Positions 52,885 to 61,164 of a stretch of DNA of 64,000 bases are shown piece by piece (position 1 is the first letter of the stretch; each line of letters begins with the position of its first letter). This stretch comes from DATJLY01 sp035604615. GTDB taxonomy: Bacteria > Pseudomonadota > Alphaproteobacteria > ATCC43930 > CGMCC-115725. A program made the position numbers and the translations under genes. The notes below the pieces were generated by a model. The model had not been told where the DNA came from, searched no databases, and saw nothing but the letters and a program-made list of their open reading frames with translations. Where the stretch lies: contig DATNID010000020.1 in NCBI GenBank assembly GCA_035604615.1, positions 62,001-126,000 on the forward strand, written 5' to 3'.

Positions 52885-53760
52885 GCGCGCGCGGCGGCGG
52901 ATGCTCCGGACCGCCAGCGCATCGAACAGGGTGAAACGCGCGCCGCGCCAGCGGTAGCGCGGCAGTACCGGCGTCTCGGCGTAGAGCGCGTCGGCGCTTT
53001 CCGGCAGCATCGGCCGTTTTTCGTTGGCCCACAGTTCAAACAGCATGGCAAACTGGTGCTCGCGCAGGCGATAGCGAATGAGGCGGTGCGCGTAGATGCT
53101 CCAGTCGCGCAGCCGGTGGGGATCAAGCGAGCGGAACGAGAATGTCGCCCGCGCGGCCAACACCAGCTTGGGGCTCGGATGGGTGAGCGCGCGCGTACTG
53201 TAATCGCCCTTGGCGAGCGCGGAGACGAGCCAGTCCTCGCCGATGAACCCCAGCGGTAGGCGCATGTTGGCTTGCCGCAGGCGCGCGAGGAAGGCGCCGC
53301 TCAACGCATAGAGATTGCCCGAGATGCGTCCCCCCGCCCGCATGCGAGCGGCGATGCCGGCGCGGTCGCGGCCAGCGCTGGGAACGGCACCGGCGGCGTT
53401 GGCCTGATCGCTTTCGGCAAGCGTCTCGGCCAGGATGGCAAGCGCTCCGGAATCGGCGCGCACGTCGCCGTCAATGAAGAAATGCACCTGCGACGGCGGC
53501 GCATGGTCGTGAACGTAGACGTTCCAGGCGTTGGCCTTGTCGCCGAGCGCAATCTCTACAAGCCGCACGTCGCCGCGGCGCGCCGCCAGTTCGCGCACGA
53601 TGCGCGCCGTGGCGTCGCGGCACCCGTTCGCCAGCACGAATATTGCGACGGGATGGCCCCTTGCCGCCTGGTCGAGACTGTCGATGCAGGCAGCGATGTT
53701 GCGCTCCTCGTTGTGCGCAAATATTGCCACCGGCCAGGGCGGGCCGCCGGCCTCGCTCAC
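52864..53760 (-). CDS. Glycosyltransferase family 2
   Basis: 298 residues starting at GTG 53760, which overlaps the TetR stop (GTGA). The GT-A start is PVAIFAHNEERNIAACIDSL, then VAIFVLANGCRDATARIV, and the metal motif is the D-x-D within HFFIDGDVRADSG. The C-terminal part has FIGEDWLVSALA, the acceptor-side acidic motif. It could glycosylate a lipid or envelope polymer. It lies downstream of the tetR gene in the same direction and might be under its promoter. Confidence 0.82.
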   Translation of the reverse strand: MSEAGGPPWPVAIFAHNEERNIAACIDSLDQAARGHPVAIFVLANGCRDATARIVRELAARRGDVRLVEIALGDKANAWNVYVHDHAPPSQVHFFIDGDVRADSGALAILAETLAESDQANAAGAVPSAGRDRAGIAARMRAGGRISGNLYALSGAFLARLRQANMRLPLGFIGEDWLVSALAKGDYSTRALTHPSPKLVLAARATFSFRSLDPHRLRDWSIYAHRLIRYRLREHQFAMLFELWANEKRPMLPESADALYAETPVLPRYRWRGARFTLFDALAVRSIRRRARSLGRLR

Positions 53761-54410
53761 GCGCCCTCGCGCCGAAGCGCTTTCGCCGGGTAGAGCGTGA
53801 GCAGCACGTGTGTCGCGACCCGTGCGCGGCGCGCGACCTCGGCGTCGCCGGGCGGCTCGGCGATGCGCAGGATCAGCCGCAACAGCAGGTCGCCGGACAG
53901 GAGCGAGAAGAATTGGCGCGTCATCTCCACCGGGTCGCCGTCGCAGATTACGCCCGAGGATTGCGCCTGCGTCAGAAAATGCGTGAGGGCACGCACGTTG
54001 GGCAGGCGGCCGGATTCATCGATGATCCTGGCGAGTTCCGGCGAGCGCACCGCCTCGACCGCGGCGAGGCGCCAGACTCCGACCACGACGGGGTTGCATA
54101 TCTCGCGCAGGAAGGTCGTCGCGAAGTCCATCAGCGTGCGCTCGAACGCGCCCACATCCCGCGCCAACGGCAACTCGAGCGGGCCGTGCATGCGCCGCGC
54201 GCGCGCCGCGACGCCGGCCGCGAACATTTCCTGCTTGGTGCGGAAGAGGGCATAGAGTTCCCGCTTCGACACCTTGGCGCGGGTCGCGATCTCGAGCGTG
54301 CTGGTGCCGTCGTAGCCCTTTTCCATGAAGGCGCTGAACGCGGCATAGAGGATGCGCTCGCGGAGCGGGATGTCCGCAGATGGCGCGGTTTTGGTTTTTG
54401 CGTTCGCCAC
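53757..54410 (-). CDS. TetR-family transcriptional regulator
   Basis: 217 residues. The N-terminal helix-turn-helix is at about residues 16-62 (RERILYAAFSAFMEKGYDGT, STLEIATRAKVSKRELYALF, RTKQEMF), followed by a helical ligand domain. It is divergent from the ABC ATPase gene. The spacer holds two perfect inverted repeats (54428-54443 and 54460-54475), the probable operators. It likely represses itself and the ABC/LolA-like/barrel operon until a ligand, probably an exported substrate, binds. Confidence 0.9.
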   Translation of the reverse strand: MANAKTKTAPSADIPLRERILYAAFSAFMEKGYDGTSTLEIATRAKVSKRELYALFRTKQEMFAAGVAARARRMHGPLELPLARDVGAFERTLMDFATTFLREICNPVVVGVWRLAAVEAVRSPELARIIDESGRLPNVRALTHFLTQAQSSGVICDGDPVEMTRQFFSLLSGDLLLRLILRIAEPPGDAEVARRARVATHVLLTLYPAKALRREGA

Positions 54411-54427
54411 CAGATTCCAGTTGCTTT

Positions 54428-54475
54428 GGTACGCTGAAGTACCGTACTCTCGACATTATGGTACCAAGCCGTACC
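54428..54475. promoter_or_regulatory. Twin TetR-type operator in the tetR/ABC divergent promoter
   Basis: Two identical-arm inverted repeats, GGTAC-N6-GTACC at 54428-54443 and again at 54460-54475, 32 bp apart (about three helical turns). The first lies between a possible -35 (TTGCTT, 54421-54426) and -10 (TACTCT, 54445-54450) of the ABC operon; the second overlaps a CATAAT on the minus strand, a possible -10 for tetR. Binding by the adjacent TetR protein is inferred. Confidence 0.75.
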
Positions 54476-54496
54476 GCACCTGTCGAGGGTTTCGCC

Positions 54497-55201
54497 ATGG
54501 AAGACGCCAGCGAAGCGCCCATCGTCCGCCTGGACCACGCCACCAAGACCTATCGCGCCGGCGCCATCGAGGTGGAGGCCTTGAAGGGCATAAGCCTCGC
54601 CATCCCGAGCCACCGCTTCACCATGGTGGTGGGCCCCTCGGGCAGCGGCAAGACCACGCTCCTCAACCTGATCGGCTGCATCGACGTGCCCACGAGCGGC
54701 ACGGTCGAGGTCGCCGGCGAGGATATCGGCACGCTCGGCGACAACGCGGTGTCGGATTTCCGCGCCCGCAACATCGGCTTCATCTTCCAGAATTTCAGCC
54801 TCGTGCCGGTGCTCTCGGCCTACGAGAACGTGGAGTATCCGCTTCTCCTCGTCGGCATGGACGGGGCCGAGCGCCGCCGCCGCACCCTCGCCATGCTCGA
54901 GGCGGTCGGGCTCGCAGCCCAAGCCCGCCAGCGCCCGAACGAGCTGTCCGGCGGGCAAAAGCAGCGCGTCGCCATCGCCCGCGCCCTGGTCAAGGGCCCG
55001 CAGATCGTGCTCGCGGACGAGCCGACCGCCAATCTCGACCAGGCGACCGGCGCCGCGATCATCGAGCTGATGCGCCGGGTCCAGGCGGAATCGCGCACCA
55101 CCTTCATCTTCTCGACCCACGATCCGCAGCTCATGTCGCACTCGGAAGTGACGTTCTCGATCCGCGACGGCGCGCTGGTCGCCCCGATGGGAGGAGAATG
55201 A
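54497..55201 (+). CDS. ABC transporter ATP-binding protein (LolD/MacB type)
   Basis: 234 residues. Walker A GPSGSGKTT (46-54), Q-loop FIFQNFSLVPVLSAYENVEY, signature LSGGQKQR (150-157), Walker B IVLADEPTANLD, and H-loop STHDP. Matches the LolD/MacB/FtsE group that extracts substrates from the inner membrane. ATG 54497 is preceded by GAGGG; upstream in-frame ATGs fall inside the operator region and would be unconserved. ATGA overlap with the permease. Confidence 0.92.
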   Translation: MEDASEAPIVRLDHATKTYRAGAIEVEALKGISLAIPSHRFTMVVGPSGSGKTTLLNLIGCIDVPTSGTVEVAGEDIGTLGDNAVSDFRARNIGFIFQNFSLVPVLSAYENVEYPLLLVGMDGAERRRRTLAMLEAVGLAAQARQRPNELSGGQKQRVAIARALVKGPQIVLADEPTANLDQATGAAIIELMRRVQAESRTTFIFSTHDPQLMSHSEVTFSIRDGALVAPMGGE

Positions 55202-56616
55202 CGATGTCGCTCCTTTTCAAGATCGCCTTCCGCAACATCCTGCGCAACCGGCGGCGCTCGCTGATGACCGGCTCGGCGGTCGCGGTGGGCGCGCTGGCGA
55301 TGCTGCTGTTCGGCGCGTTCCAGACCTTCCTCTTCGCTGGGTTCCAGACCAATCTGGTGCAGCATATCGGCCATCTCACGCTGTTCCGCAGCGGCTATTT
55401 CCTTTACGGCGCCGGCAATCCCGCCGCCTACGGCATCGCCGACTACAAGGGCGTGATGGACCTGATTGCGCACGACCCGGCCTTGGCGCCGCTGGTCAAC
55501 GTGATGACCGCGAACCAGTCGCTGGTCGGCATCGCCGGCAATTTCGACGGCGAGAACGACGCCGCCAAGACCTTCCTCGGCATCGGCATCGTGCCGTCCG
55601 ATCGCGACCGCATGCGGCAATGGAACGAGTTCGGCGCCGGCCGCGTGTTCGCGCCGGACACGCGGATCGCCGACGACGACGAGGGGCGCGGCCTGGTGGG
55701 CGGCGGACTCGCCCGCATTCTCGGCCTGTGCGCGGCGCTGTCGCTCGAGAACTGCCCAGCGCGCCCCAAGACGGCGAGCGCGGACGCACCGGCCGCGACG
55801 CCGGCCGGCGCCGAAGTCGCCGAGCTTGCCGCCCGCGACGCGGGCGCGGGCGGCGACGATCTCCATCGCGGCATGCCGCGAATCGATCTCCTGTCCGCGA
55901 CCGCGGCGGGCGCGCCCAACGTCGTCAGCCTGGCGGTGAGCGGCATCGATCCGCAGGGCGTCAAGGAGCTCGACGACAATTATGTCGCCATGCACCTGGC
56001 GCTGGCGCAGCAGCTCGTCTACGGCCGCGGCGAGCACAAGGTGACCGGGATCGTGCTGCAGCTCCACCGCAGCGAGGACCTACCGGCGGCGCGGGCGCGG
56101 CTCGCCGCGCTGATCGCGGCCAACAAGCTCGATCTCGAGGTGCGCGATTTCCAGGAGCTGACCCCGTTCTATCTCCAGGTCATCGGCCTGTTCCGCTCGA
56201 TTTTCCTGTTCATCGCGGTGATCATGGGTGTGATCGTGCTGTTCGCAGTGGTGAACACCATGACCATGAACGTGATGGAGCGCACCAACGAGATCGGCAC
56301 CATCCGCGCCATGGGCCTGCGCCGCCGCGGCATCCGCTGGCAGTTCATCGTCGAGGGCGCCCTGCTGGGCGCACTCGGCGCGACCGCGGGCCTCGTCCTC
56401 GCCGTGGTGGTTTCCTACGCCGTCAACGCGGTGGGCCTGACCTGGCTACCGCCCGGCAACGCCAATCCCATTCCGCTGCGGCTCGAATTCGCGGGGGCGC
56501 TGCGCCTGATCATTGCCACGTGGCTGGGACTGGTGCTGATCGCGACCCTGGCGGCGCTCATCCCGGCCAACCGCGCGGCCCGGCTGCCCGTGGTCGACGC
56601 GCTCAGGCACGTGTGA
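55198..56616 (+). CDS. ABC permease of the LolE/MacB (FtsX-like) family
   Basis: 472 residues (ATG 55204 also possible). One N-terminal membrane helix (SLMTGSAVAVGALAMLLFGA), a large periplasmic domain of about 280 residues, then three C-terminal helices with FRSIFLFIAVIMGVIVLFAV, the FtsX coupling motif MERTNEIGTIRAMGLRRRGI, and a final span. This is the LolC/E-MacB topology. An Ala/Pro-rich insert (about residues 190-215, PKTASADAPAATPAGAEVAE) in the periplasmic part is unusual. The order ATPase, permease, LolA-like, barrel suggests export of a lipid-like or lipoprotein-type cargo across the envelope. Confidence 0.9.
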   Translation: MTMSLLFKIAFRNILRNRRRSLMTGSAVAVGALAMLLFGAFQTFLFAGFQTNLVQHIGHLTLFRSGYFLYGAGNPAAYGIADYKGVMDLIAHDPALAPLVNVMTANQSLVGIAGNFDGENDAAKTFLGIGIVPSDRDRMRQWNEFGAGRVFAPDTRIADDDEGRGLVGGGLARILGLCAALSLENCPARPKTASADAPAATPAGAEVAELAARDAGAGGDDLHRGMPRIDLLSATAAGAPNVVSLAVSGIDPQGVKELDDNYVAMHLALAQQLVYGRGEHKVTGIVLQLHRSEDLPAARARLAALIAANKLDLEVRDFQELTPFYLQVIGLFRSIFLFIAVIMGVIVLFAVVNTMTMNVMERTNEIGTIRAMGLRRRGIRWQFIVEGALLGALGATAGLVLAVVVSYAVNAVGLTWLPPGNANPIPLRLEFAGALRLIIATWLGLVLIATLAALIPANRAARLPVVDALRHV

Positions 56617-56623
56617 GGACCCC

Positions 56624-57400
56624 ATGCGACCCGCACTGGCGCTCGCCGCCTTCATCCTCGCCGCCGCCGCGCTCGCCGGCGCGGCCCAGGCCCAGACCGC
56701 GCAGGAGATCATCGCCGCCACCGACAAAGTGCGCAATCCGGGCGAGCCATTCCGTTCGACCGACACGCTGGTCGAATATGTCGCCGGCAAGGAGCGCGAC
56801 CGCGACGCGGTGGTCGTCTTCGCCAAGCTCGACCCCAAGACCGGCCAGTTCCGCAATCTCGTGCGCTATGCCGAGCCGCCGCGCGACGCCGGCAAGATGG
56901 TCCTGCTCGATGGCCGCAATCTGTGGTTCTACGATCCCGCCTCGAAGGCGAGCGTGCGCATCTCGCCGCAGCAGCGACTGATCGGCCAGGCGTCGATCGC
57001 CGACATCCTGAGCGTCAATCTCGCGGTCGACTTTGCCGGCACCATCGTCGCGACCGAGACGATCCAGGACGCGGCGCGCCAGGATAAAGAGTGCTGGCAT
57101 CTCGACATGAAGGCGTCGAACGACCAGGCGACCTACAACCGGGTCGAGTTCTGGATCGAGCACGGCACCTATTACCCGATCAAGGCGAAGTTCTATTCCG
57201 ACAGCGGAAGGCTGTTGAAGATCCTCTACTACCGCGGCTTCGCCGAGCGATTGGGCGGCGTGCGGCCGACCGAGGCCATCATCATCGACGCGGTCGACAC
57301 CTCGCTGGTGACGAGCCTGACCTTCGGCGACTACCGCGCCCAGGAAATACCGGAAGCCTGGTTCCAACGCGACTTCCTGCCCCGGCTCGGGAGCCAGTGA
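56624..57400 (+). CDS. Outer-membrane lipoprotein-sorting (LolA-like) periplasmic protein
   Basis: 258 residues with a signal peptide ending QAQ. The half-barrel (LolA/LolB) pattern is visible: STDTLVEYVAGKERDRDAVV, LRYAEPPRDAGKMVLLDGRN-type strand pair, LWFYDPASKASVRISPQQRL and WHLDMKASNDQATYNRVEFW. It should carry a hydrophobic cargo, probably a lipid, through the periplasm. Follows the permease by 7 bp and overlaps the barrel gene by one base (TGATG). Confidence 0.86.
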   Translation: MRPALALAAFILAAAALAGAAQAQTAQEIIAATDKVRNPGEPFRSTDTLVEYVAGKERDRDAVVVFAKLDPKTGQFRNLVRYAEPPRDAGKMVLLDGRNLWFYDPASKASVRISPQQRLIGQASIADILSVNLAVDFAGTIVATETIQDAARQDKECWHLDMKASNDQATYNRVEFWIEHGTYYPIKAKFYSDSGRLLKILYYRGFAERLGGVRPTEAIIIDAVDTSLVTSLTFGDYRAQEIPEAWFQRDFLPRLGSQ

Positions 57401-58803
57401 TGCGCTGGCGCGCGCTCGCGCCGGCGCTGCTGCTGCTCGCCGCGCCCGCCGCGGCGCAGGAAAATCGCGATCTCGACCTCATCCCGAACGCGGTGCAGGC
57501 CGCGCCGCCGCCGCCCGCCGAGGACAAGCCGCAAACGAGCGACGGCGGCCAGCGCATCTATCTCGAGAACGCGGCGAGCCTCGCCTCGCGCCGCGCGATG
57601 CTGGTGCCGCTGCCGCCGCCGGCGACACCCGATTGGGAAGAGCGTCTCTTCCTCGACATGCGCAAGGACTGGCAGCTCGCGCCGAAGCTGAGCCTCGCCT
57701 ATAGCGGCCGGCTCAATTTCCGCGCCGAGGACACGCTGGCCTTCCCGAGCCACGAGAATGTGCGTCACGACTTCCGCGAGCTCTATGCGAGCTGGGAGCC
57801 GGCCGAGCGCGTGTGGCTCGATGTCGGCCGCATCAACTTGAAGAGCGGCGTCGCGGCCGGCCTCAATCCGACCGATTTCTTCAAGACGCGCGCCGTGGTC
57901 GAGCCGCTGTCGGCCGATCCGGCGGTGCTGCGCGAGGACCGGCTCGGCGCCTTCATGCTGCGCGGCCAGCGCCTGTTCGAGGGCGGCGCGCTGACCGCCG
58001 CGGTGGCACCCAAGCTCGACGATCCCGGCCCGATCTACACGAACCTCAACCTGCCGACGCTACGCCCGATGTTCGACCGCACCAATTCGCACGATCGCGT
58101 GCTGCTGAAGGCGAGCGCCGATCTCGGCGCTGATGTGAATCCGGAACTGCTCTACTACCGCGAAGGCAGCGCCAGCCGCTTCGGCGCCAATCTCACCCGT
58201 AGTGTTGGCCAGAAGACGGTGCTTTACGGCGAGTGGGCGGGCGGGCGGCAGTCGAGCCTCATCGACCAGGCGCTCGCCTATGGCCGCGAGACCGGCACCA
58301 TCCCGGGATTCGCGCCGAGCGTCCTGCCCGAAAGCACGCATCAGGGCTTCCAGAATCAGCTCGCGCTCGGCGCCTCCTACACGACCGAGAGCAAGGTCAC
58401 GTTCAATCTCGAGTACCACTACAGCGAGGCGGCTTTCTCGCCGCAGGACTGGCGCAATTGGTTCCGCGTCGGCGAGGCCAACACCGGGCGGCCCCCGATC
58501 ACCTCGGCCCTGTGGTACATCCGCAACTACGCGCTCGACCAGCAGCAGAAGCTGAGCCGGCACGAGACCTTCCTGCGCGCCGACTGGAACGACGCGTTCG
58601 TGCCGCATCTCGAGATCACCGGCTTCGTCAGCACCGATCTCCACGACGGCTCGAGCCTCGTGCAAATGACGGCCGATTACGATTTGTCGAACCAGTGGAG
58701 CGTCGGCGCGCTCGCGGCCGGCGCGCTGGGCGCCAAGCGCTCGAGCAACGGCAGCCTGCCGCAGTCGGGCAGCCTGCTGCTGAAGCTCGAGCGGTTTTTC
58801 TGA
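57400..58803 (+). CDS. Outer-membrane beta-barrel protein (porin-like)
   Basis: 467 residues. Signal peptide PALLLLAAPAAAQ; a Pro-rich linker (residues 32-44); then alternating hydrophobic strands, for example MRKDWQLAPKLSLAYSGRLN, LGRINLKSGVAAG-like, LGASYTTESKVTFNLEYHYS and LHDGSSLVQMTADYDLSNQW. It ends with Phe-Phe (LLLKLERFF), the usual C-terminal aromatic of BAM-inserted barrels. It is probably the outer-membrane end of the system. No TolC-like fold. The DUF1302-like family is a possible home. Confidence 0.8.
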   Translation: MRWRALAPALLLLAAPAAAQENRDLDLIPNAVQAAPPPPAEDKPQTSDGGQRIYLENAASLASRRAMLVPLPPPATPDWEERLFLDMRKDWQLAPKLSLAYSGRLNFRAEDTLAFPSHENVRHDFRELYASWEPAERVWLDVGRINLKSGVAAGLNPTDFFKTRAVVEPLSADPAVLREDRLGAFMLRGQRLFEGGALTAAVAPKLDDPGPIYTNLNLPTLRPMFDRTNSHDRVLLKASADLGADVNPELLYYREGSASRFGANLTRSVGQKTVLYGEWAGGRQSSLIDQALAYGRETGTIPGFAPSVLPESTHQGFQNQLALGASYTTESKVTFNLEYHYSEAAFSPQDWRNWFRVGEANTGRPPITSALWYIRNYALDQQQKLSRHETFLRADWNDAFVPHLEITGFVSTDLHDGSSLVQMTADYDLSNQWSVGALAAGALGAKRSSNGSLPQSGSLLLKLERFF

Positions 58804-58811
58804 CCCGCGCC

Positions 58812-58973
58812 GTCATTGCGAGCGCAGCGAAGCAATCTGCGGGAGATTGCCGCGTCGCCCTGCGGGCTCCTCGCAATGACAACCCAATTCGTCATTGCGA
58901 GCGCAGCGAAGCAATCTTCCTGACACGCGGTCCAGGAGATTGCCGCGTCGCCCTGCGGGCTCCTCGCAATGAC
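58812..58973. repeat. Two tandem copies of a GTCATTGCGAGCGCAGCGAAG repeat
   Basis: Unit 1 (58812-58880) and unit 2 (58891-58973) both begin GTCATTGCGAGCGCAGCGAA and end CTCCTCGCAATGAC, and carry GATTGCCGCGTCGCCCTGCG inside; unit 2 is longer by 14 bases. Each unit is an inverted repeat that folds into a long hairpin. It lies just after the barrel gene and may act as its terminator. It is a different family from the five copies found earlier. Confidence 0.9.
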
Positions 58974-59059
58974 GGCCGACGGTGCGGTTCCACCAGAACG
59001 GAACACGCATTAGACTTCGCCCCGAACCGGCGGCACGGCCGCGCGGACGGGAGGACATC

Positions 59060-60274
59060 ATGCGCGGACCAGGATGGCTTGCGATAGCGTCATCGCTCCT
59101 CGTCGCGGCTGCGTTCGGCGGCGGCGCAAAAGCGGCCGGGACCTACGATCCCGGCGCCACCGACACCACCATCACCATCGGCAACAGCGCGCCCTATAGC
59201 GGCAACCTGTCCGCGACCAGCATGGGCTCCAAGGTCGCGACCGCCTATTTCAAGATGCTCAACGACAAGGGCGGCATCAACGGCCGCAAGATCATCTTCA
59301 AGTCCTATGACGACGGCTACAACCCCGCGCGCACCGTCGAGCAGGTCCGGCGTCTGGTGGAGGAAGACCAGGTGCTGCTGGTGTTCTCGATCCCGGGAAC
59401 GCCGACCAATCTCGCGGTCGAGCGCTATTTGAATCAGAAAAAGGTGCCGCAGCTCTTCGCCGCCGCGGGCGCCAGCCGGCTCCATGACTACGAGCATTAC
59501 CCCTACACGGTCGGCTTCATCCCGTCCTATGTCGGCGAAGGCACGATCTATGGCCGCTACATCGCCGCCAACATGCCCGACGCCAAGATCGGCGTGCTGC
59601 GCCAGGACGACGATTACGGCCGCGACTTCCTCGACGGGCTCGAGCGCGGCTTGGCCGACAAGGCGAAGGCGATGATCGTCGCCGACGTGACCTATCAACC
59701 GACCGACCCCGCGGTCTATTCCCAGGTCGCGACCCTGCAAGGCTCGGGCGCCACGCACTTCGTCAACATCACCACGCCGAAATTCGCCGCCCAAGCGATT
59801 GCGCGCGCCTACGACATCGGCTGGAAGCCGGTGCAGTTCCTGAACAGCGTCTCGTATTCGATCGGCGCGGTGATCGAGCCCGCCGGCCCGGAAAAGGCGA
59901 AGGGCGTCATCTCGGCCATCATCGCCAAGGATTTCAGCGACCCCGCATGGGCCAACGATCCCGGCGTCCAAGAATTCGCCGCGTTCATGAAGCAATACGC
60001 TCCGGATTTCGATCCGCACGACAGCTTCACCGGGCAGGGCTACATCGAGGTGCAGCTCATCAGCGAGGTGCTGCGGCGCTGCGGCGACAACCTGACGCAC
60101 GAGAACATCATGCGCGTCGTGACGAGCCTCGACCACGTCACCTTCGGCATGCTGCTGCCGGGCATCTCCATCACGCTGACGCCGACCAACTACAACACCA
60201 TCGCCTCCCAGCAGCTGGTGCGCTTCGACGGCACGAGCTGGGTGCGCTTCGATCAGCCGTTGAGCGGGCTCTAA
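59060..60274 (+). CDS. Branched-chain-amino-acid-type ABC substrate-binding protein (LivK/Peripla_BP_6)
   Basis: 404 residues. The signal peptide ends near KAAG, and ITIGNSAPYSGNLSATSMGS starts the domain. KVATAYFKMLNDKGGINGRK is the family-typical string, followed by the SYDDGYNPARTVEQVRRLVE strand and the DDYGRDFLDGL loop. It is probably a receptor for amino acids, amides or aromatic acids. ATG 59060 has GGAGGA at 4 bases. It is an orphan (no LivHMGF genes) on the last stretch before tRNA-Leu. Confidence 0.88.
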   Translation: MRGPGWLAIASSLLVAAAFGGGAKAAGTYDPGATDTTITIGNSAPYSGNLSATSMGSKVATAYFKMLNDKGGINGRKIIFKSYDDGYNPARTVEQVRRLVEEDQVLLVFSIPGTPTNLAVERYLNQKKVPQLFAAAGASRLHDYEHYPYTVGFIPSYVGEGTIYGRYIAANMPDAKIGVLRQDDDYGRDFLDGLERGLADKAKAMIVADVTYQPTDPAVYSQVATLQGSGATHFVNITTPKFAAQAIARAYDIGWKPVQFLNSVSYSIGAVIEPAGPEKAKGVISAIIAKDFSDPAWANDPGVQEFAAFMKQYAPDFDPHDSFTGQGYIEVQLISEVLRRCGDNLTHENIMRVVTSLDHVTFGMLLPGISITLTPTNYNTIASQQLVRFDGTSWVRFDQPLSGL

Positions 60275-60298
60275 GAGGGGCGAACAAGGCCGCCGCCA

Positions 60299-60328
60299 TT
60301 GACATCTTCGCCCGTCTTCGCCTAAGCA
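60299..60328 (+). promoter_or_regulatory. Candidate promoter of the tRNA-Leu gene
   Basis: TTGACA (60299-60304), an 18-base spacer, TAAGCA (60323-60328), 8 bases before the 5' end of the tRNA. The -35 is perfect; the -10 is weak. It may also serve rnd and the genes after it. Confidence 0.5.
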
Positions 60329-60336
60329 GCGTCCAT

Positions 60337-60423
60337 GCCCTGGTGGCGGAATTGGTAGACGCGCTAGATTCAGGTTCTAGTGGTCGAAAGGCCGTGGAAG
60401 TTCGAGTCTTCTCCAGGGCACCA
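60337..60423 (+). tRNA. tRNA-Leu (anticodon CAG)
   Basis: 87 nt including an encoded CCA. Acceptor GCCCTGG pairs with CCAGGGC; the D-arm is GCGGAATTGGTAGACGC-like; the anticodon stem-loop CTAGA-TTCAGGT-TCTAG has anticodon CAG; a long variable arm (TGGTCGAAAGGCCGT) marks a class II tRNA; the T-arm is GGAAG-TTCGAGT-CTTCT. The anticodon reads CUG codons. rnd starts 22 bases downstream. Confidence 0.95.
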
Positions 60424-60445
60424 CGGATTTATTTCAGGTGAACGG

Positions 60446-61057
60446 GTGAGCGTGCAACTCCATCGCGGCGACCTGCCGAACGGCCTCTCGTTCGGCGCCT
60501 CCGTCGCCATCGACACCGAGACGCTGGGCCTCAATCCCGGGCGCGACCGGCTGTGCGTGGCGCAGCTCTCCGCCGGCGACGGCAATGCGCACCTGGTGCA
60601 GTTCGCCCCCGGCGCCTACGACGCGCCCAACCTGCGCACGCTCCTGAGCGATCCCAACGTCCTCAAGCTGTTTCATTTCGGCCGCTTCGACATCGCCGTT
60701 TTGCGCCAGTACCTGGGCGTGCTCGCGGCGCCGGTCTATTGCACCAAGATCGCGTCCAAGATCGCCCGCACCTTCACCGACAAGCACGGGCTCAAGGATC
60801 TTTGCAAGGACCTGCTTGGCGTCGACCTGTCGAAGCAGCAGCAGCAATCCGATTGGGGCGTGGCCCAGCTCGCGCCGGAGCAGCTGACCTATGCCGCCTC
60901 CGACGTGCTCCACCTCCACGCGCTGAGGGAGCGGCTCGACACCATGATGGTCCGCGAGGGACGGATGGAGCTGGCGCTGGCCTGCTTCGCCTTCCTGCCG
61001 ATCCGCGCCCAGCTCGACCTGGCCGGCTTCGCCGAGGTGGAGCTGTTCGAACACTGA
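60446..61057 (+). CDS. rnd: Ribonuclease D-like 3'-5' exonuclease (short form)
   Basis: About 203 residues from GTG 60446. It has the DEDDy exonuclease residues: Asp/Glu in VAIDTETLGLNPGRD, Asp in HFGRFDIAVL and Tyr/Asp in YAASDVLHLHAL. There is no C-terminal HRDC domain, which is normal for the short alphaproteobacterial form. It trims tRNA and other RNA 3' ends. It begins 22 bases after the tRNA-Leu 3' end and is probably co-transcribed with it. ATG-type starts inside the tRNA (60380) are not used. Confidence 0.88.
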   Translation: MSVQLHRGDLPNGLSFGASVAIDTETLGLNPGRDRLCVAQLSAGDGNAHLVQFAPGAYDAPNLRTLLSDPNVLKLFHFGRFDIAVLRQYLGVLAAPVYCTKIASKIARTFTDKHGLKDLCKDLLGVDLSKQQQQSDWGVAQLAPEQLTYAASDVLHLHALRERLDTMMVREGRMELALACFAFLPIRAQLDLAGFAEVELFEH

Positions 61058-61164
61058 GCATTTGTTCCGCTCCTGTTCTCGTTTGACCCCGGAGGGATGG
61101 GACGGCATAGTCGCCGCGTAGAACGGTGGCGCGATCTGGCGCCGAGATTTCACCCCAGGGGGAC

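Noticed and set aside
58812..58973. Possible CRISPR array (two repeat units with a spacer)
   Set aside because: Only two long units, each an inverted repeat with an end-to-end palindrome; no regular spacers and no cas genes.
60380..60445. Upstream start of rnd inside the tRNA gene
   Set aside because: Would make the tRNA T-arm part of a coding region; GTG 60446 downstream gives a normal N terminus.
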